Assembly: GCA_022266195.1 (NCBI GenBank)
Contig: WHVY01000001.1
Coordinates: 15,810,001 to 15,874,000 of the forward strand
Direction: 5' to 3'
Source of the DNA: Tetranychus cinnabarinus
Taxonomy: Eukaryota; Arthropoda; Arachnida; Trombidiformes; Tetranychidae
DNA: 64,000 nt
Positions 23,300-33,703 of the stretch are shown piece after piece. The stretch's first letter is position 1. Every line of letters starts with the position of its first letter. The notes beneath the pieces are model-generated. The model was not told where the DNA came from. It did not search any database and saw only the letters and a list, made by a program, of their open reading frames with translations. Both the position numbers and the translations under genes were made by a program.

Positions 23300-24617
23300 T
23301 TTGGATGGTTCTATTAACTTATCGTTTCTTTATATCTTTTTCAGGCTGATTCACACAAATGAAAGTTGTATTTTTATAGCTAAAGTCAAGTGTGACCGGT
23401 TGTAACTATTCACTCACTTATGATTTCTAAATGAAATCAGTTGAATATATTATGCATCAAAAGATATAAAGATTACCAGGAGGGACGATTTTGATGTCAT
23501 TTTCTCCGCCTTGACTCTTCACAAAAAAACCAGGCAAGGTGGATCACTCTGGTGTCTTTCATTATTTTTTTTCTAATCAAATCTTAATTCGCTCAAGGTA
23601 ACTTGAAAGACTTGCTTGACTTTTGATTTGGAACCTGAAATACTACAAGATAATTTGTATTGTTCAACTTGAGAAACAACCTAATAACGGGAGTTTTATT
23701 TTTTAAATTCAATCTCACTGCCAATTAATATCTTGGTGCTGCTGTCAGTGGTTGTTAATCCCCAGTCATTTTATTATCACAAGACCAATTAGCTGGATTA
23801 ACTTGATTTGCAATCAGAAGACCTTTAACAAAGAACTCCCATTTAATGGACAATAATTCAAAGCGGGTGTGTGCTCTTAACTCAACATCTATTATTATTC
23901 CAGAGCTCTTCGCAATTAATTTTCATACACACAGCCATGTAGAATCACGAAAACCACCTTAAGGGTTAACTTGAAGGTAAATTATGGTCACTTGGGAAAA
24001 CAATTGATCTTTCAAGTGAGTAATTGATTGTTATGCAATTATATTTCAAGGGTAACAAAATGAATAACTAATGGTATCACTCTTATGACAATTTGAGGCT
24101 ACTGTCTTCTGATTTATGAGTTAATGTTTGATTGAGCAATGTTTTAATTGCGCAAAGTTACCATTACTTTTATCTTATTGTTCTGATTAAGCTAAATGTG
24201 CGATTTTGTAGACTAAGGTACATAAGTAATTTATTTAAATGCGGACAATAATTTAGATACGCTCTTTAAAATCTTCGTTCTTGTCTCTTACAGTGAGTTT
24301 TGTCATATATTGCAAGTTGCATTTTTATTAGGACTTATTTTATTTTAGATTCAGATAGTTCTCATATTGCTTAAAACCATTCAATAACAATAACATTTTT
24401 ATTCTCACTTGAAAATTCCATCTTTTTATCTGAAAAATATTTGAAAAAATTTTGTTTTGTGCGCTTGACTACATTTCAAATGTGCGTCTCCATAGTGACT
24501 AAAATCATTTGTATCCATGCTTGTTCATTTCAATATGCGTTTCTCTTTAAACCTCTCTTAGTTCAACACTTGATATTCTTGGGTATTTTATTTAATACGT
24601 GATTAATTTTTATCAAC
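23300..24617. other. Divergent intergenic region between the secreted gene and DDX56
   Basis: No gene seen. Both flanking genes are transcribed away from this 1.3-kb region, so it must hold their two promoters. No specific motif could be assigned with confidence. Confidence 0.6.
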
Positions 24618-26443
24618 ATGGATCTGGAGATTGAAAGCTTTGATGACTTTGGATTAGACCATCGTTTACAAAAATCAATCAAAATGGTTGGATGGTCAAA
24701 GCCAACTGGAATTCAATCGGCTGTTATTCCCCTGGCTCTGGAAGGTAAAGATATTCTTGTTAGTGGGAGAACAGGTTGTGGTAAAACCGCAGCTTATCTG
24801 ATTCCTATTTTGAATAGGATAATTATCGACAAACAAAACAATTGTGAACAACGTACTAGTGCGGTTATACTAGCTCCAACTAAAGAACTCTGTCGCCAGA
24901 TCTTTGTCACTGCTACTCAACTTAATCGAAGCTCATCAAATCTGGTCCGTATAACTTCTTTACTGGAAGGTAAAGATGAAAAGATTAACACGACAATTAT
25001 TGAAGATCAGGATTTAATTGTCTCAACACCAGCCAAACTAATCAAATATACCAAAGTGAGTGAATTCATAATCAAACCTTCTCAATTTTGCACACTACCT
25101 TTTCTTTAAAGCATATTACAATAACCTTTGAAGCAGAATGTGTGCTAAATAAACTCAATTTTACGTCGCTCTTCTTGGCTCGTATTTTGTGGCCCTGTAA
25201 GATGAATCGTTGACTTACATTTCTTTTTGTTTCATTTCAGATGGAAAGTTTATGTTCTGGCCTTAAATTTCTAGTGGTTGATGAAGCTGATTTAGTTTTT
25301 TCATTTTTCTACAAAGAAGAGATTTTAAAAATTTTTACTTCAGCAATGAATAATTCCTTTTGCCAGTGTTTTCTGGTATCTGCTACTTTGGAAGCTGCGG
25401 CTGAAGACATCAAAGAGATGAAAAAATTTCTCAAAAATCCTGTATCATGTAAATTGGAAGAGCCTGACATTGTTGAAAATTTGGATCAATATGTTATTAA
25501 ATGCGATGACGATGAAAAATTTGTTATATTAGCAGCCCTATTCAAGCTGAATTTAATCGCCGGAAAAACTCTAATCTTTGTCAATACAACAAATATGTGC
25601 TATAAGATAAAACTATTTCTAGAACAATTCGGAGTCAGAAGCTGTGTTTTAAACTCTGAACTGCCTGTAAAGTCACGTTGTTTAACCATAGAAGAATTTA
25701 ACAAAGGAGTTTATGAAATCATCATAGCAAATGACGCGATCTGGTCCGATGCCGATAAAAACGACGAAAAAGACAGCAAAGACAGTAAAGAAAGCTCAAA
25801 GAAAAAAAGACGAACTGAAGATAATTTATCCAACGTTTCTAGAGGAATCGACTTTCAATTTGTTTCCAATGTTGTTAACTTTGATTTCCCTCTAACAGTA
25901 GCTTCATATATTCACAGAGTTGGAAGAACAGCTCGTGGATCCCATGATACTGATGGTACAGTTTTGTCCTTGATATGTCCAAAAGAAATGCCACGTTATG
26001 AGCTAATGAAAGAAAAGTTACAAATCGATTCTAATTTCAAGCCATACAACTTTAGAATGGAAGAGTTAGAAGCATTCAGATATCGTTCTAGAGATGCTCT
26101 AAGAGCAGTAACTGGTATTGCAATCAAGGAAGCTCGAATAAAAGAAATTCGTAAAGAACTTTTAAGTTCGGAAAAACTGAAAGCTTATTTCAAAGCGAAT
26201 CCAAAAGATCTAAAAGTTCTCACTCAAGACAAAACTTTAGGAACTACAAAACAGAAATTCAATCATCTTAAACATATTCCTGATTATATAGTTCCCCCAA
26301 CATTACAAAGTGTTTTACACGGAAGCAAAGGATCCCGGAAAAAGTTACCTGGACAAGATGCTACACTTCATCTGGTTTCTCATTCAGTGAAAAGGCGTAA
26401 AAATAAATCAAATAAAAAGAAGATAGACCCTCTCAATATGTAA
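24618..26443 (+). CDS. DDX56: ATP-dependent RNA helicase DDX56 (DEAD box, ribosome biogenesis)
   Basis: Two exons, 24618-25055 and 25241-26443, joined in phase 0 across a 185-bp intron. The product is 546 aa, essentially the length of human DDX56. All helicase motifs are present: Q motif (GWSKPTGIQ, 25-33), motif I SGRTGCGKT (49-57), Ia APTKEL (86-91), Ib STPAKL, II VDEAD (159-163), III SAT (193-195), IV TLIFVN, V SRGID (346-350) and VI HRVGRTAR (371-378). An acidic/Lys-rich insert (about 315-338) precedes motif V, as in DDX56 orthologues. The C-terminus is strongly basic (KRRKNKSNKKK), fitting nucleolar localisation. The family acts in assembly of the pre-60S ribosomal subunit. An AATAAA overlaps the stop codon (26442-26447) and another lies at 26554-26559. 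Confidence 0.97.
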
Positions 26444-27073
26444 TAAATTTTTGTAGAATGAATTTCGGTAAATACACTTTTGTGCATAAATATTAAAACC
26501 TTGTATTGATGTTAATTATTTGACAATGAAAACGCTCCATGAAATTATTTTGTTTAATAAATGCAGATCATTTTTAGTTGCAAAAATGCTTTGAATAATT
26601 TGATAATTTTGAATAAAAACTTCTACACCAAAACTCGATGAAACTGTTTCTTCGGCTAGTTAGGAGGTAATAAAAACGACATTTACAAGTTTTATTGTAG
26701 ATGTTGAATTGCATGAAATGCAGACATAAGGCTGTATCCATACTTTTGGCAGAAAGGTTTATGGAGTTCAACAAAACACATTACTGTGATATTTGAATCT
26801 TATCTCTGGAAATGATCGTTTTCTTGTTACAACCCTTTAAAAGGTATCGGTTAATCTGGGATTTTCAAAATAGGATAATAGGACTTTTGAGCCTGGTTTA
26901 AGAAAGTTCATTTCCGTCAGAAACGATCTTCTTAGAAACTGTAACCAATTTCTGAACCACGGAGGATGGGCTAAGATTTTGGATATAATGTCCACGAAAC
27001 CTTTGAAGACTATTGTGTTTTAGTTTTTCCTTCAATTGTTCTACCTGTTTCACCATTCAGTTGATATTTCATC

Positions 27074-27541
27074 ATGTTTACCCGAATTGCCATTTTCTTT
27101 GTTTTCTTGGCCATCGCCAACGGAGGCCAACTTCTCCTACAACACTTAATATGTGAAGACCCAGAGCCAGAGGTAAATAGTATTTCGTTTTAATTCATTC
27201 TTTGATTCATTTTTTCTAAATTCCTTTAATTTGCTTATTTTATCATTCTTATTTTCCTATAGCCTGTTAAAGTGATGACATCGACATCGACTGTTCAAAC
27301 AAGAACGGGTAATTTGCCGGCGTATTGGAAAAATGTCAAGTGTATCATGTCTTCCAATCTTACGAAAGTTAACCCGAAAGAACACCCAAACATTCCTGAA
27401 CATATCACTGCCCTGAGGGAACTTATCAAGAAGTGTCAACTTGAGCCCATGAGAAAGATTAAGAGATTGAGAGATTGTACCAACGCCAAAATTCTCGTCA
27501 TACCTCTGAGCCCTACCTTCGACAATTTCAACAAGTTTTAG
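27074..27541 (+). pseudogene. Chitin-binding gene copy 1, frameshifted but open
   Basis: Exons 27074-27172 and 27263-27541 (phase 0) match the intact gene at 30124-30610 base by base. A one-base deletion about 25 bases into exon 2 moves translation into another frame. The original frame would stop at once (TAA at 27311), but the shifted frame is open to 27541, giving a 125-aa secreted-looking product: signal peptide MFTRIAIFFVFLAIANG, then an Arg/Lys/Thr-rich tail with none of the six CBM14 cysteines in register. Chitin binding must be lost. Whether the new frame is used is unknown; splice sites are intact. Confidence 0.75.
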
Positions 27542-27636
27542 TTTAAATACGTCAACATTTTGTAATCTTGTTTAATAAAAAACGTTAATTTGTCTAATTT
27601 GAATCTTGTTATTCTTTAGTTATTCTTATTATTTTT

Positions 27637-28061
27637 CTCATCAGGAGCCCATTGGTAGTCGAAATGATTCTGGTGAGAGTAATCAACAGAATGGAGATGG
27701 TACTAGTTACACTGATACCAATGGTTCTGCCACTACACTGCCTCATGTGAAGATTAAATCTCGAACTGAAAGAGATATAATTAAGTTGATTGGACAGCAT
27801 CTTCAAGGACTTGGCTTGAGTCAAACAGTGGAGCAGCTTATCAAAGAATCTGGTTGTAGGTTAGATCATCCAGCAGCTACAAAGTTTCAAACTCATGTTA
27901 TTGAAGGTGATTGGGTTAAAGCCGAAGATGACCTTCTTGAACTTAAGTCCATGTTAGAACATCCACAAGCTCTTTTAGAAATTAAGTTTCTACTTTTAGA
28001 GCAAAAATATCTTGAGTTTTTGGATGACAACCGTGTAATTGATGCACTTTACTGTGAATGA
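27637..28061 (+). pseudogene. WDR26 LisH-CTLH fragment, copy 1
   Basis: Matches WDR26 31330-31748 almost perfectly. It encodes the Ser/Asn-rich leader, LisH and most of CTLH, then stops two codons after the breakpoint (DALYC, Glu, stop). There is no ATG at its 5' end. However, the sequence before it now reads as a pyrimidine tract plus CTCATCAG, a good splice acceptor in phase 0, the same phase as exon 1 of the adjacent chitin-binding copy. The WD40 propeller is absent. Confidence 0.85.
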
Positions 28062-28601
28062 CATGAGAATTTTAACCGAAAACTTCAACACCATGACTTG
28101 ATAAAACTGTTTCTTCGGCTAGTTAGGAGATAATAAAACGACATTTTCTGTTCTCCTCCTAGAATCAGGTGTGAAATTAGTCAAGACAGTCAAAATTTCA
28201 ACAAGTTTTTGGTTATTTTATTGTAGATGTTGAATTGCATGAAATGCAGACAAATGGCTGAATCCATACTTTTGGCAAAAAGGTTTATGGAGTTCAACAA
28301 AACACATTATTGTGATATTTGAATCTTATCTCTGGAAATGATCGTTTTCTTGTTATAACCCTTTAAAAGGTATCGGTTAATCTGGGATTTTTAAAAATAA
28401 GATAAGAATACTTTTGAGCCTGGTTTAAGAAAGTTCATTTCCGTCAGAAACGATCTTCTTAGAAACTGTAACCAATCTCTGAACCACGGAGGATGGGCTA
28501 AGATTTTGGATATAAGGTCCACGAAACCTTTGAAGACTATTGTGTTTTAGCGTTCTATTCATTTGCTCTACCTGTTTGACCATTTAAGCTAATATTTCAT
28601 C

Positions 28602-29069
28602 ATGTTTACCCGAATTGCCATTTTCTTTGTTTTCTTGGCCATCGCCAACGGAGGCCAACTTTTCCTAGAACACTTAATATGTGAAGACCCAGAGCCAGAG
28701 GTAAATAGTATTTCGTTTTAATTCATTCTTTGATTCATTTTTTCTAAATTCCTTTAATTTGCTTATTTTATCATTCTTATTTTCCTATAGCCTGTTAAAG
28801 TGAAGACATCGACATCGACTGTTCAAACAAGAACGGGTAATTTGGCGGCGTATAGGAAAAATGTCATGTGTATCATGTCTTCCAATCTTACGAAAGTTAA
28901 CCCGAAAGAACACCCAAACATTCCTGAACATTTCACTGCCCTGAGGGAACTTATCCAGAAGTGTCAACTTGAGCCACCGAGAAAGATACAGAGACTGAGA
29001 GATTGTACCAACCCCAGATTTCTCCTCATAGCTCTGAGCCCTTACTTCGACAATTTCAACAAGTTTTAG
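28602..29069 (+). pseudogene. Chitin-binding gene copy 2, frameshifted but open
   Basis: Exons 28602-28700 and 28791-29069. It shares the one-base deletion of copy 1, so the frameshift predates the duplication that made the two copies. The shifted frame is again open and also encodes 125 aa, with about a dozen amino-acid changes from copy 1 (for example Met to Lys at the fifth codon of exon 2). No CBM14 cysteine framework. The promoter region is nearly identical to that of the intact gene. Confidence 0.75.
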
Positions 29070-29164
29070 TTTAAATACGTCAACATTTTGTAATCTTGTT
29101 TAATAAAAAACGTTAATTTGTCTAATTTGAATCTTGTTATTCTTTAGTTATTCTTATTATTTTT

Positions 29165-29589
29165 CTCATCAGGAGCCCATTGGTAGTCGAAATGATTCTG
29201 GTGAGAGTCATCAACAGAATGGAGATGGTACTAGTTACACTGATACCAATGGTTCTGCCACTACACTGCCTCATGTGAAGATTAAATCTCGAACTGAAAG
29301 AGATATAATTAAGTTGATTGGACAGCATCTTCAAGGACTTGGCTTAAGTCAAACAGTGGAGCAGCTTATCAAAGAATCTGGTTGTAGGTTAGATCATCCA
29401 GCAGCTACAAAGTTTCAAACTCATGTTATTGAAGGTGATTGGGTTAAAGCCGAAGATGACCTTCTTGAACTTAAGTCCATGTTAGAACATCCACAAGCTC
29501 TTTTAGAAATTAAGTTTCTACTTTTAGAGCAAAAATATCTTGAGTTTTTGGATGACAACCGTGTAATTGATGCACTTTACTGTGAATGA
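29165..29589 (+). pseudogene. WDR26 LisH-CTLH fragment, copy 2
   Basis: Same structure as copy 1, 1528 bp downstream. The encoded 141 residues shared with WDR26 are identical to the parent; copy 1 differs by one residue (Asn for His in the leader). Differences from the parent are mainly silent. It ends at the same breakpoint and stop. Confidence 0.85.
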
Positions 29590-30123
29590 CATGAGAATTT
29601 TAACCGAAAACTTCAACACCATGACTTGATAAAACTGTTTCTTCGGCTAGTTAGGAGATAATAAAACGACATTTTCTGTTCTCCTCCTAGAATCAGGTGT
29701 GAAATTAGTCAAGACAGTCAAAATTTCAACAAGTTTTTGGTTATTTTATTGTAGATGATGGATTGCATGAAATGCAGACAAATGGCTGAATCCATACTTT
29801 TGGCAAAAAGGTTTATGGAGTTCAACACATTATTGTGATATTTGAATCTTATCTCTGGAAATGATCGTTTTCTTGTTATAACCCTTTAAAAGGTATCGGT
29901 TAATCTGGGATTTTTAAAAATAAGATAAGAATACTTTTGAGCCTGGTTTAAGAAAGTTCATTTCCGTCGGAAACGATATTCTTAGAAACAGTAACCAATC
30001 TCTGAACCACGGAGGATGGGCTAAGATTTTGGATATAAGGTCCACGAAACCTTTGAAGACTATTGTATTTTAGTTTTTCCTTCAATTGTTCTACCTGTTT
30101 CACACTTCAGTTGATATTTCATC

Positions 30124-30610
30124 ATGTTTTCCCGTATTTCCATTTTCTTTGTTTTCTTGGCCATCGCCAACGGACAATTTGTCCAACAACAATTGATGAG
30201 TGAAGACCCAGAGCCAGAGGTAAAAATAATATTTCTTATTAATTTATTCTTTGATTATTTTTTCTAAATTTGTTTAATTTTCTTATTTTATTATTCTTAT
30301 CTTTTAGCCTGTTAAAGTGAAAGAATACGACTTCGATTGCCGAAACAAGAATGGGTATTTTGCCGACGTCTCGGAAAAATGCCAAGTTTATCATGTATGC
30401 CAATCATCTGAGAGTGCACCCGAACAAACACTCAAACATTCATTCAACTGTCCAGAAGGAACGTTCTTCCACCAAGGATTGTTAACTTGTGCTCACGAAA
30501 CCGATTGTGAAAGTAGTGAGAGATTGTACCAAAATCAAAATTCTCAGAATTATCCTCTTCAAAAATCTGAGCAGCACCCTGAACAATTTCAACAAACCAA
30601 CATTTTTTAA
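30124..30610 (+). CDS. Secreted protein with one chitin-binding type 2 (CBM14) domain
   Basis: Two exons, 30124-30219 and 30308-30610 (phase 0), encoding 132 aa. A signal peptide (MFSRISIFFVFLAIANG) is followed by a short acidic linker and one CBM14/peritrophin-A domain with six cysteines (C43, C57, C63, C80, C93, C99) and the family motifs YFAD, CQVYHVC and CPEGTFF. The tail (100-132) is Gln/Asn-rich. One CBM14 per chain is typical of cuticular proteins analogous to peritrophins (CPAP1) or small peritrophins, which bind chitin in cuticle or gut lining. It is the only intact member of the local three-copy array and lies about 650 bp upstream of WDR26 on the same strand. Confidence 0.9.
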
Positions 30611-31256
30611 TCCTAATGAATAAATAATGTTAATTTGTCCAATTTGAATTTGTCTATTCTTTCAAAAATTAAAGGTTTTGCTATTTTGACTTTCAAATAG
30701 CAGAAGGAGATAAGAGATGGCGTCATCTCAAAAGTATTTGTATTGACTGTATGAAGAAAAGTCTTGTTGATTATTTTCCTTTGTTGTTAAATTTTAATCA
30801 ACTGAAGTTTCAAAATACGTTTAAACTTGAATATTTAAATTGTGTTTTCTTTTTAATCCCATTAGTTAGTATTCTTAGTGTTCACCCTCGTTTTTCCCCC
30901 TATCTCCTTATGGTCTTTGGTTGTATATTTTGGCTGACTGTATCAAGACCGTGCACCACATAGCCAGCAACAATAAAAACCTCTATAAACTGTAAATTGA
31001 TGTCTATTATTGATGTTTTCTTTAAAGTACCCTATTCTCAAATCCTTTCATTTTTCATCTATCTTTTAGTATCACGTAAAAACTAAGCCTGGCCTCATAT
31101 TCGGATAGAGAAGGGTCTTCTGAGGGTGGTATAACTCCCCCAGTATCACCTCCACCTCGGAAAAGGCAGAGGAGATCTGCACCTTCGCTGTCTTTCCTGG
31201 CTGAAGAAGTAGACACTCGGAATTTATCAAGCGTCTCCGAGGGTAACTGTAGTACG

Positions 31257-33703
31257 ATGCAGCAAACCAATTGTCCAACAAATGGCTGCCTAGTTAATGA
31301 TGGAACTGCTAGCGAGGATAAAGGTTACTCTCATCAGGAGCCCATTGGTAGTCGAAATGATTCTGGTGAGAGTCATCAACAGAATGGAGATGGTACTAGT
31401 TACACTGATACCAATGGTTCTGCCACTACACTGCCTCATGTGAAGATTAAATCTCGAACTGAAAGAGATATAATTAAGTTGATTGGACAGCATCTTCAAG
31501 GACTTGGCTTAAGTCAAACAGTGGAGCAGCTTATCAAAGAATCTGGTTGTAGGTTAGATCATCCAGCAGCTACAAAGTTTCAAACTCATGTTATTGAAGG
31601 TGATTGGGTTAAAGCCGAAGATGACCTTCTTGAGCTCAAGTCCATGTTAGAGCATCCACAAGCTCTTTTAGAAATTAAGTTTCTACTCTTAGAGCAAAAA
31701 TATCTTGAGTTTTTGGATGACAACCGTGTAATTGATGCACTTTACTGTCTTCGTAATGAATTAACTCCGTTAAATCACAAAATCAATCGGGTGCATGAGC
31801 TAAGTCGCTTCATTATGTGTAATCCTGGAGATGAACTGCGTAAATTATCTGGCTGGGATGGCAAAGGCCTACAATCGAGGCAATTATTAATGGAGAAACT
31901 TCAGGCTTTCCTTCCGCCTTCAGTTATGCTACCTCCGAGACGTTTACGGACACTCTTGTGCCAAGCGATTGAATTACAAAAAGAACGCTGCTTTTATCAT
32001 AATAATATCAACGAAAAAAATTACGATAATTATTCTCTACTCGTTGACCATACTTGTAGCAAGTAAGTCCATCTCATTTAAATCTATCCAGATTTCTCAT
32101 TCTACAGTGTTGAAATATTGCTAATTATGTACTTATATCTTATTTTTATTCTCATAGAGAAAACATGCCCTGTGAAACTACTCAAATTCTCACTGATCAT
32201 GGCGATGAAGTTTGGTTTTGTCGTTTTTCAAATGATGGGACCAAATTGGCGTCAGGCTCAAAAGATAGTACTGTTATTATTTGGGACGTTGATCCAGTAA
32301 GCAAATATTAGCTTGTAAATGCCAATTGTCTATTTCATCACAAATTTTATCTTTTACATCTCAGGACACTTTAACTTTAAAACACAAGCACACATTCGAC
32401 GGCCATTCATATGGTGTATCTTATATTTCATGGAGTCCCGATGACAATTATATTATTGCCTGTGGACCTGATGATTGCTCAGATCTATGGGTTTGGAATG
32501 TACAAGTAAGTTCCTATCTTTTTTTATGGTAATTTTAAAGCTCGTTTTAAGTATCTAACTTGTTTTTTATTTTTTTTAGACTGGTGAGCTCCGAGTCAAA
32601 GTTAGTCATAGTCCAGAAGATAGCCTAACAACCTGTTCTTGGCATAAAGATGGCAGAAAATTTGTGACTGGAGGCTTAAGAGGTCAATTCTATCAATGTG
32701 TATGTTCATACTAAGTTTTAAAGTCTACAAAATCTCGTTCTCGATTATAAAATTTTCAAGCAAACATGCACCAAAAGCTGTTAAGAATGTAGATTTCATT
32801 TGTTTAAAATTTTAATTTAAATTTTCTATTGTTTTTTTAATCACTTGACCAATATAGGATATAGATGGAGCTATCTTGGACCAATGGGAAGGCGTTAGAG
32901 TGCAATCCTTGAGCTATCGCAAAGATGGAAAAACAATTTTAGCTGCCGATACCCACCATCGTATCAGAGGTTATAATTTGGAAGACGTCATTGATTTTAA
33001 CGTGTAAGATATTCAACTATTCATCACATGCGACATCCATTATGGATATTAAAATTTCATTTTCAATTATTGCAATAATTTTGAAGTTAATTGAATGTTA
33101 ATCCATTTTTTCTCTTCTCTTTACTTAGTATTCAAGAAGATCATTCCATTATATCATTTTGTACCGATGAGACAGGAAGGTTAGCTTTGGTTAATGTTTC
33201 TTCCCAGGGTGTTCATCTTTGGGATTTGGAAGATAGAATACTTGTGAGAAAATTTCAAGGCGTCACACAAGGATATTACACAATACATTCTTGCTTCGGC
33301 GGAGTTAATCAAGTTTACGTCGCAAGTGGAAGTGAAGGTATTTTCATTTTCACATTTCTTTTTGATGGTCTCTTTCGATGTAAAATTATTGAAAAGATGA
33401 TCAAAATAAATAAAATTAATCAACAACTAATACTATCTTTTGCTATTTTCTATTTCTTCAGATCATAAAGTTTATATATGGCACATAAAAAGAGAGAGAC
33501 CTATTAACGTTCTAACAGGTCATGCGAGAACTGTGAATTGTGTCTCTTGGAATTCCAAATATCCTCAATTGTTAGCGAGTGCCTCTGACGATTCTACTAT
33601 ACGAATCTGGGGTCCAGCCAAATCCGGATCTCAAACATCCTGCTCACCAGATCAATCTTCATTAGTACTATCATCAAATAATTGTTTTCAAGACTTTTTC
33701 TAA
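31257..33703 (+). CDS. WDR26: WDR26: LisH-CTLH-WD40 subunit of the CTLH/GID E3 ubiquitin ligase
   Basis: Seven exons: 31257-32062, 32158-32296, 32365-32505, 32580-32699, 32858-33003, 33129-33337 and 33462-33703. All are GT-AG and in phase, giving 600 aa. LisH (residues about 60-90, IIKLIGQHLQGLGLSQTVEQL), CTLH (about 95-150) and the conserved LPPSVMLPPRRLRTLLCQA block are followed by a WD40 propeller (about 280-580) with repeats such as GDEVWFCRFSNDGTKLASGS, SYGVSYISWSPDDNYIIACG and RTVNCVSWNSKYPQLLASAS. Homology to human WDR26 is clear along the whole length. In vertebrates it is a substrate-recruiting, oligomerising subunit of CTLH. The frame is open about 180 bases upstream of the ATG with an NLS-like PPRKRQRR, so a further upstream coding exon is possible. 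Its 5' segment has been copied twice upstream. Confidence 0.97.

Larger units (their letters stand above)
26600..30123 (+). repeat. Tandem segmental duplication: chitin-binding gene plus WDR26 5' segment
   Basis: Unit 1 is about 26600-28075, unit 2 is 28076-29603 and unit 3 starts at 29604. Equivalent points in units 1 and 2 are exactly 1528 bp apart (27074/28602 and 27637/29165). Each unit has about 500 bp of chitin-binding-gene upstream sequence. Units 1 and 2 then have a two-exon chitin-binding copy and a WDR26 fragment, while unit 3 runs into the intact genes. Unit 1 lacks about 60 bp found upstream in units 2 and 3 (28148-28210). In units 1 and 2 about 670 bp between the two genes is deleted. 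Near identity shows the amplification is recent. Confidence 0.92.
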
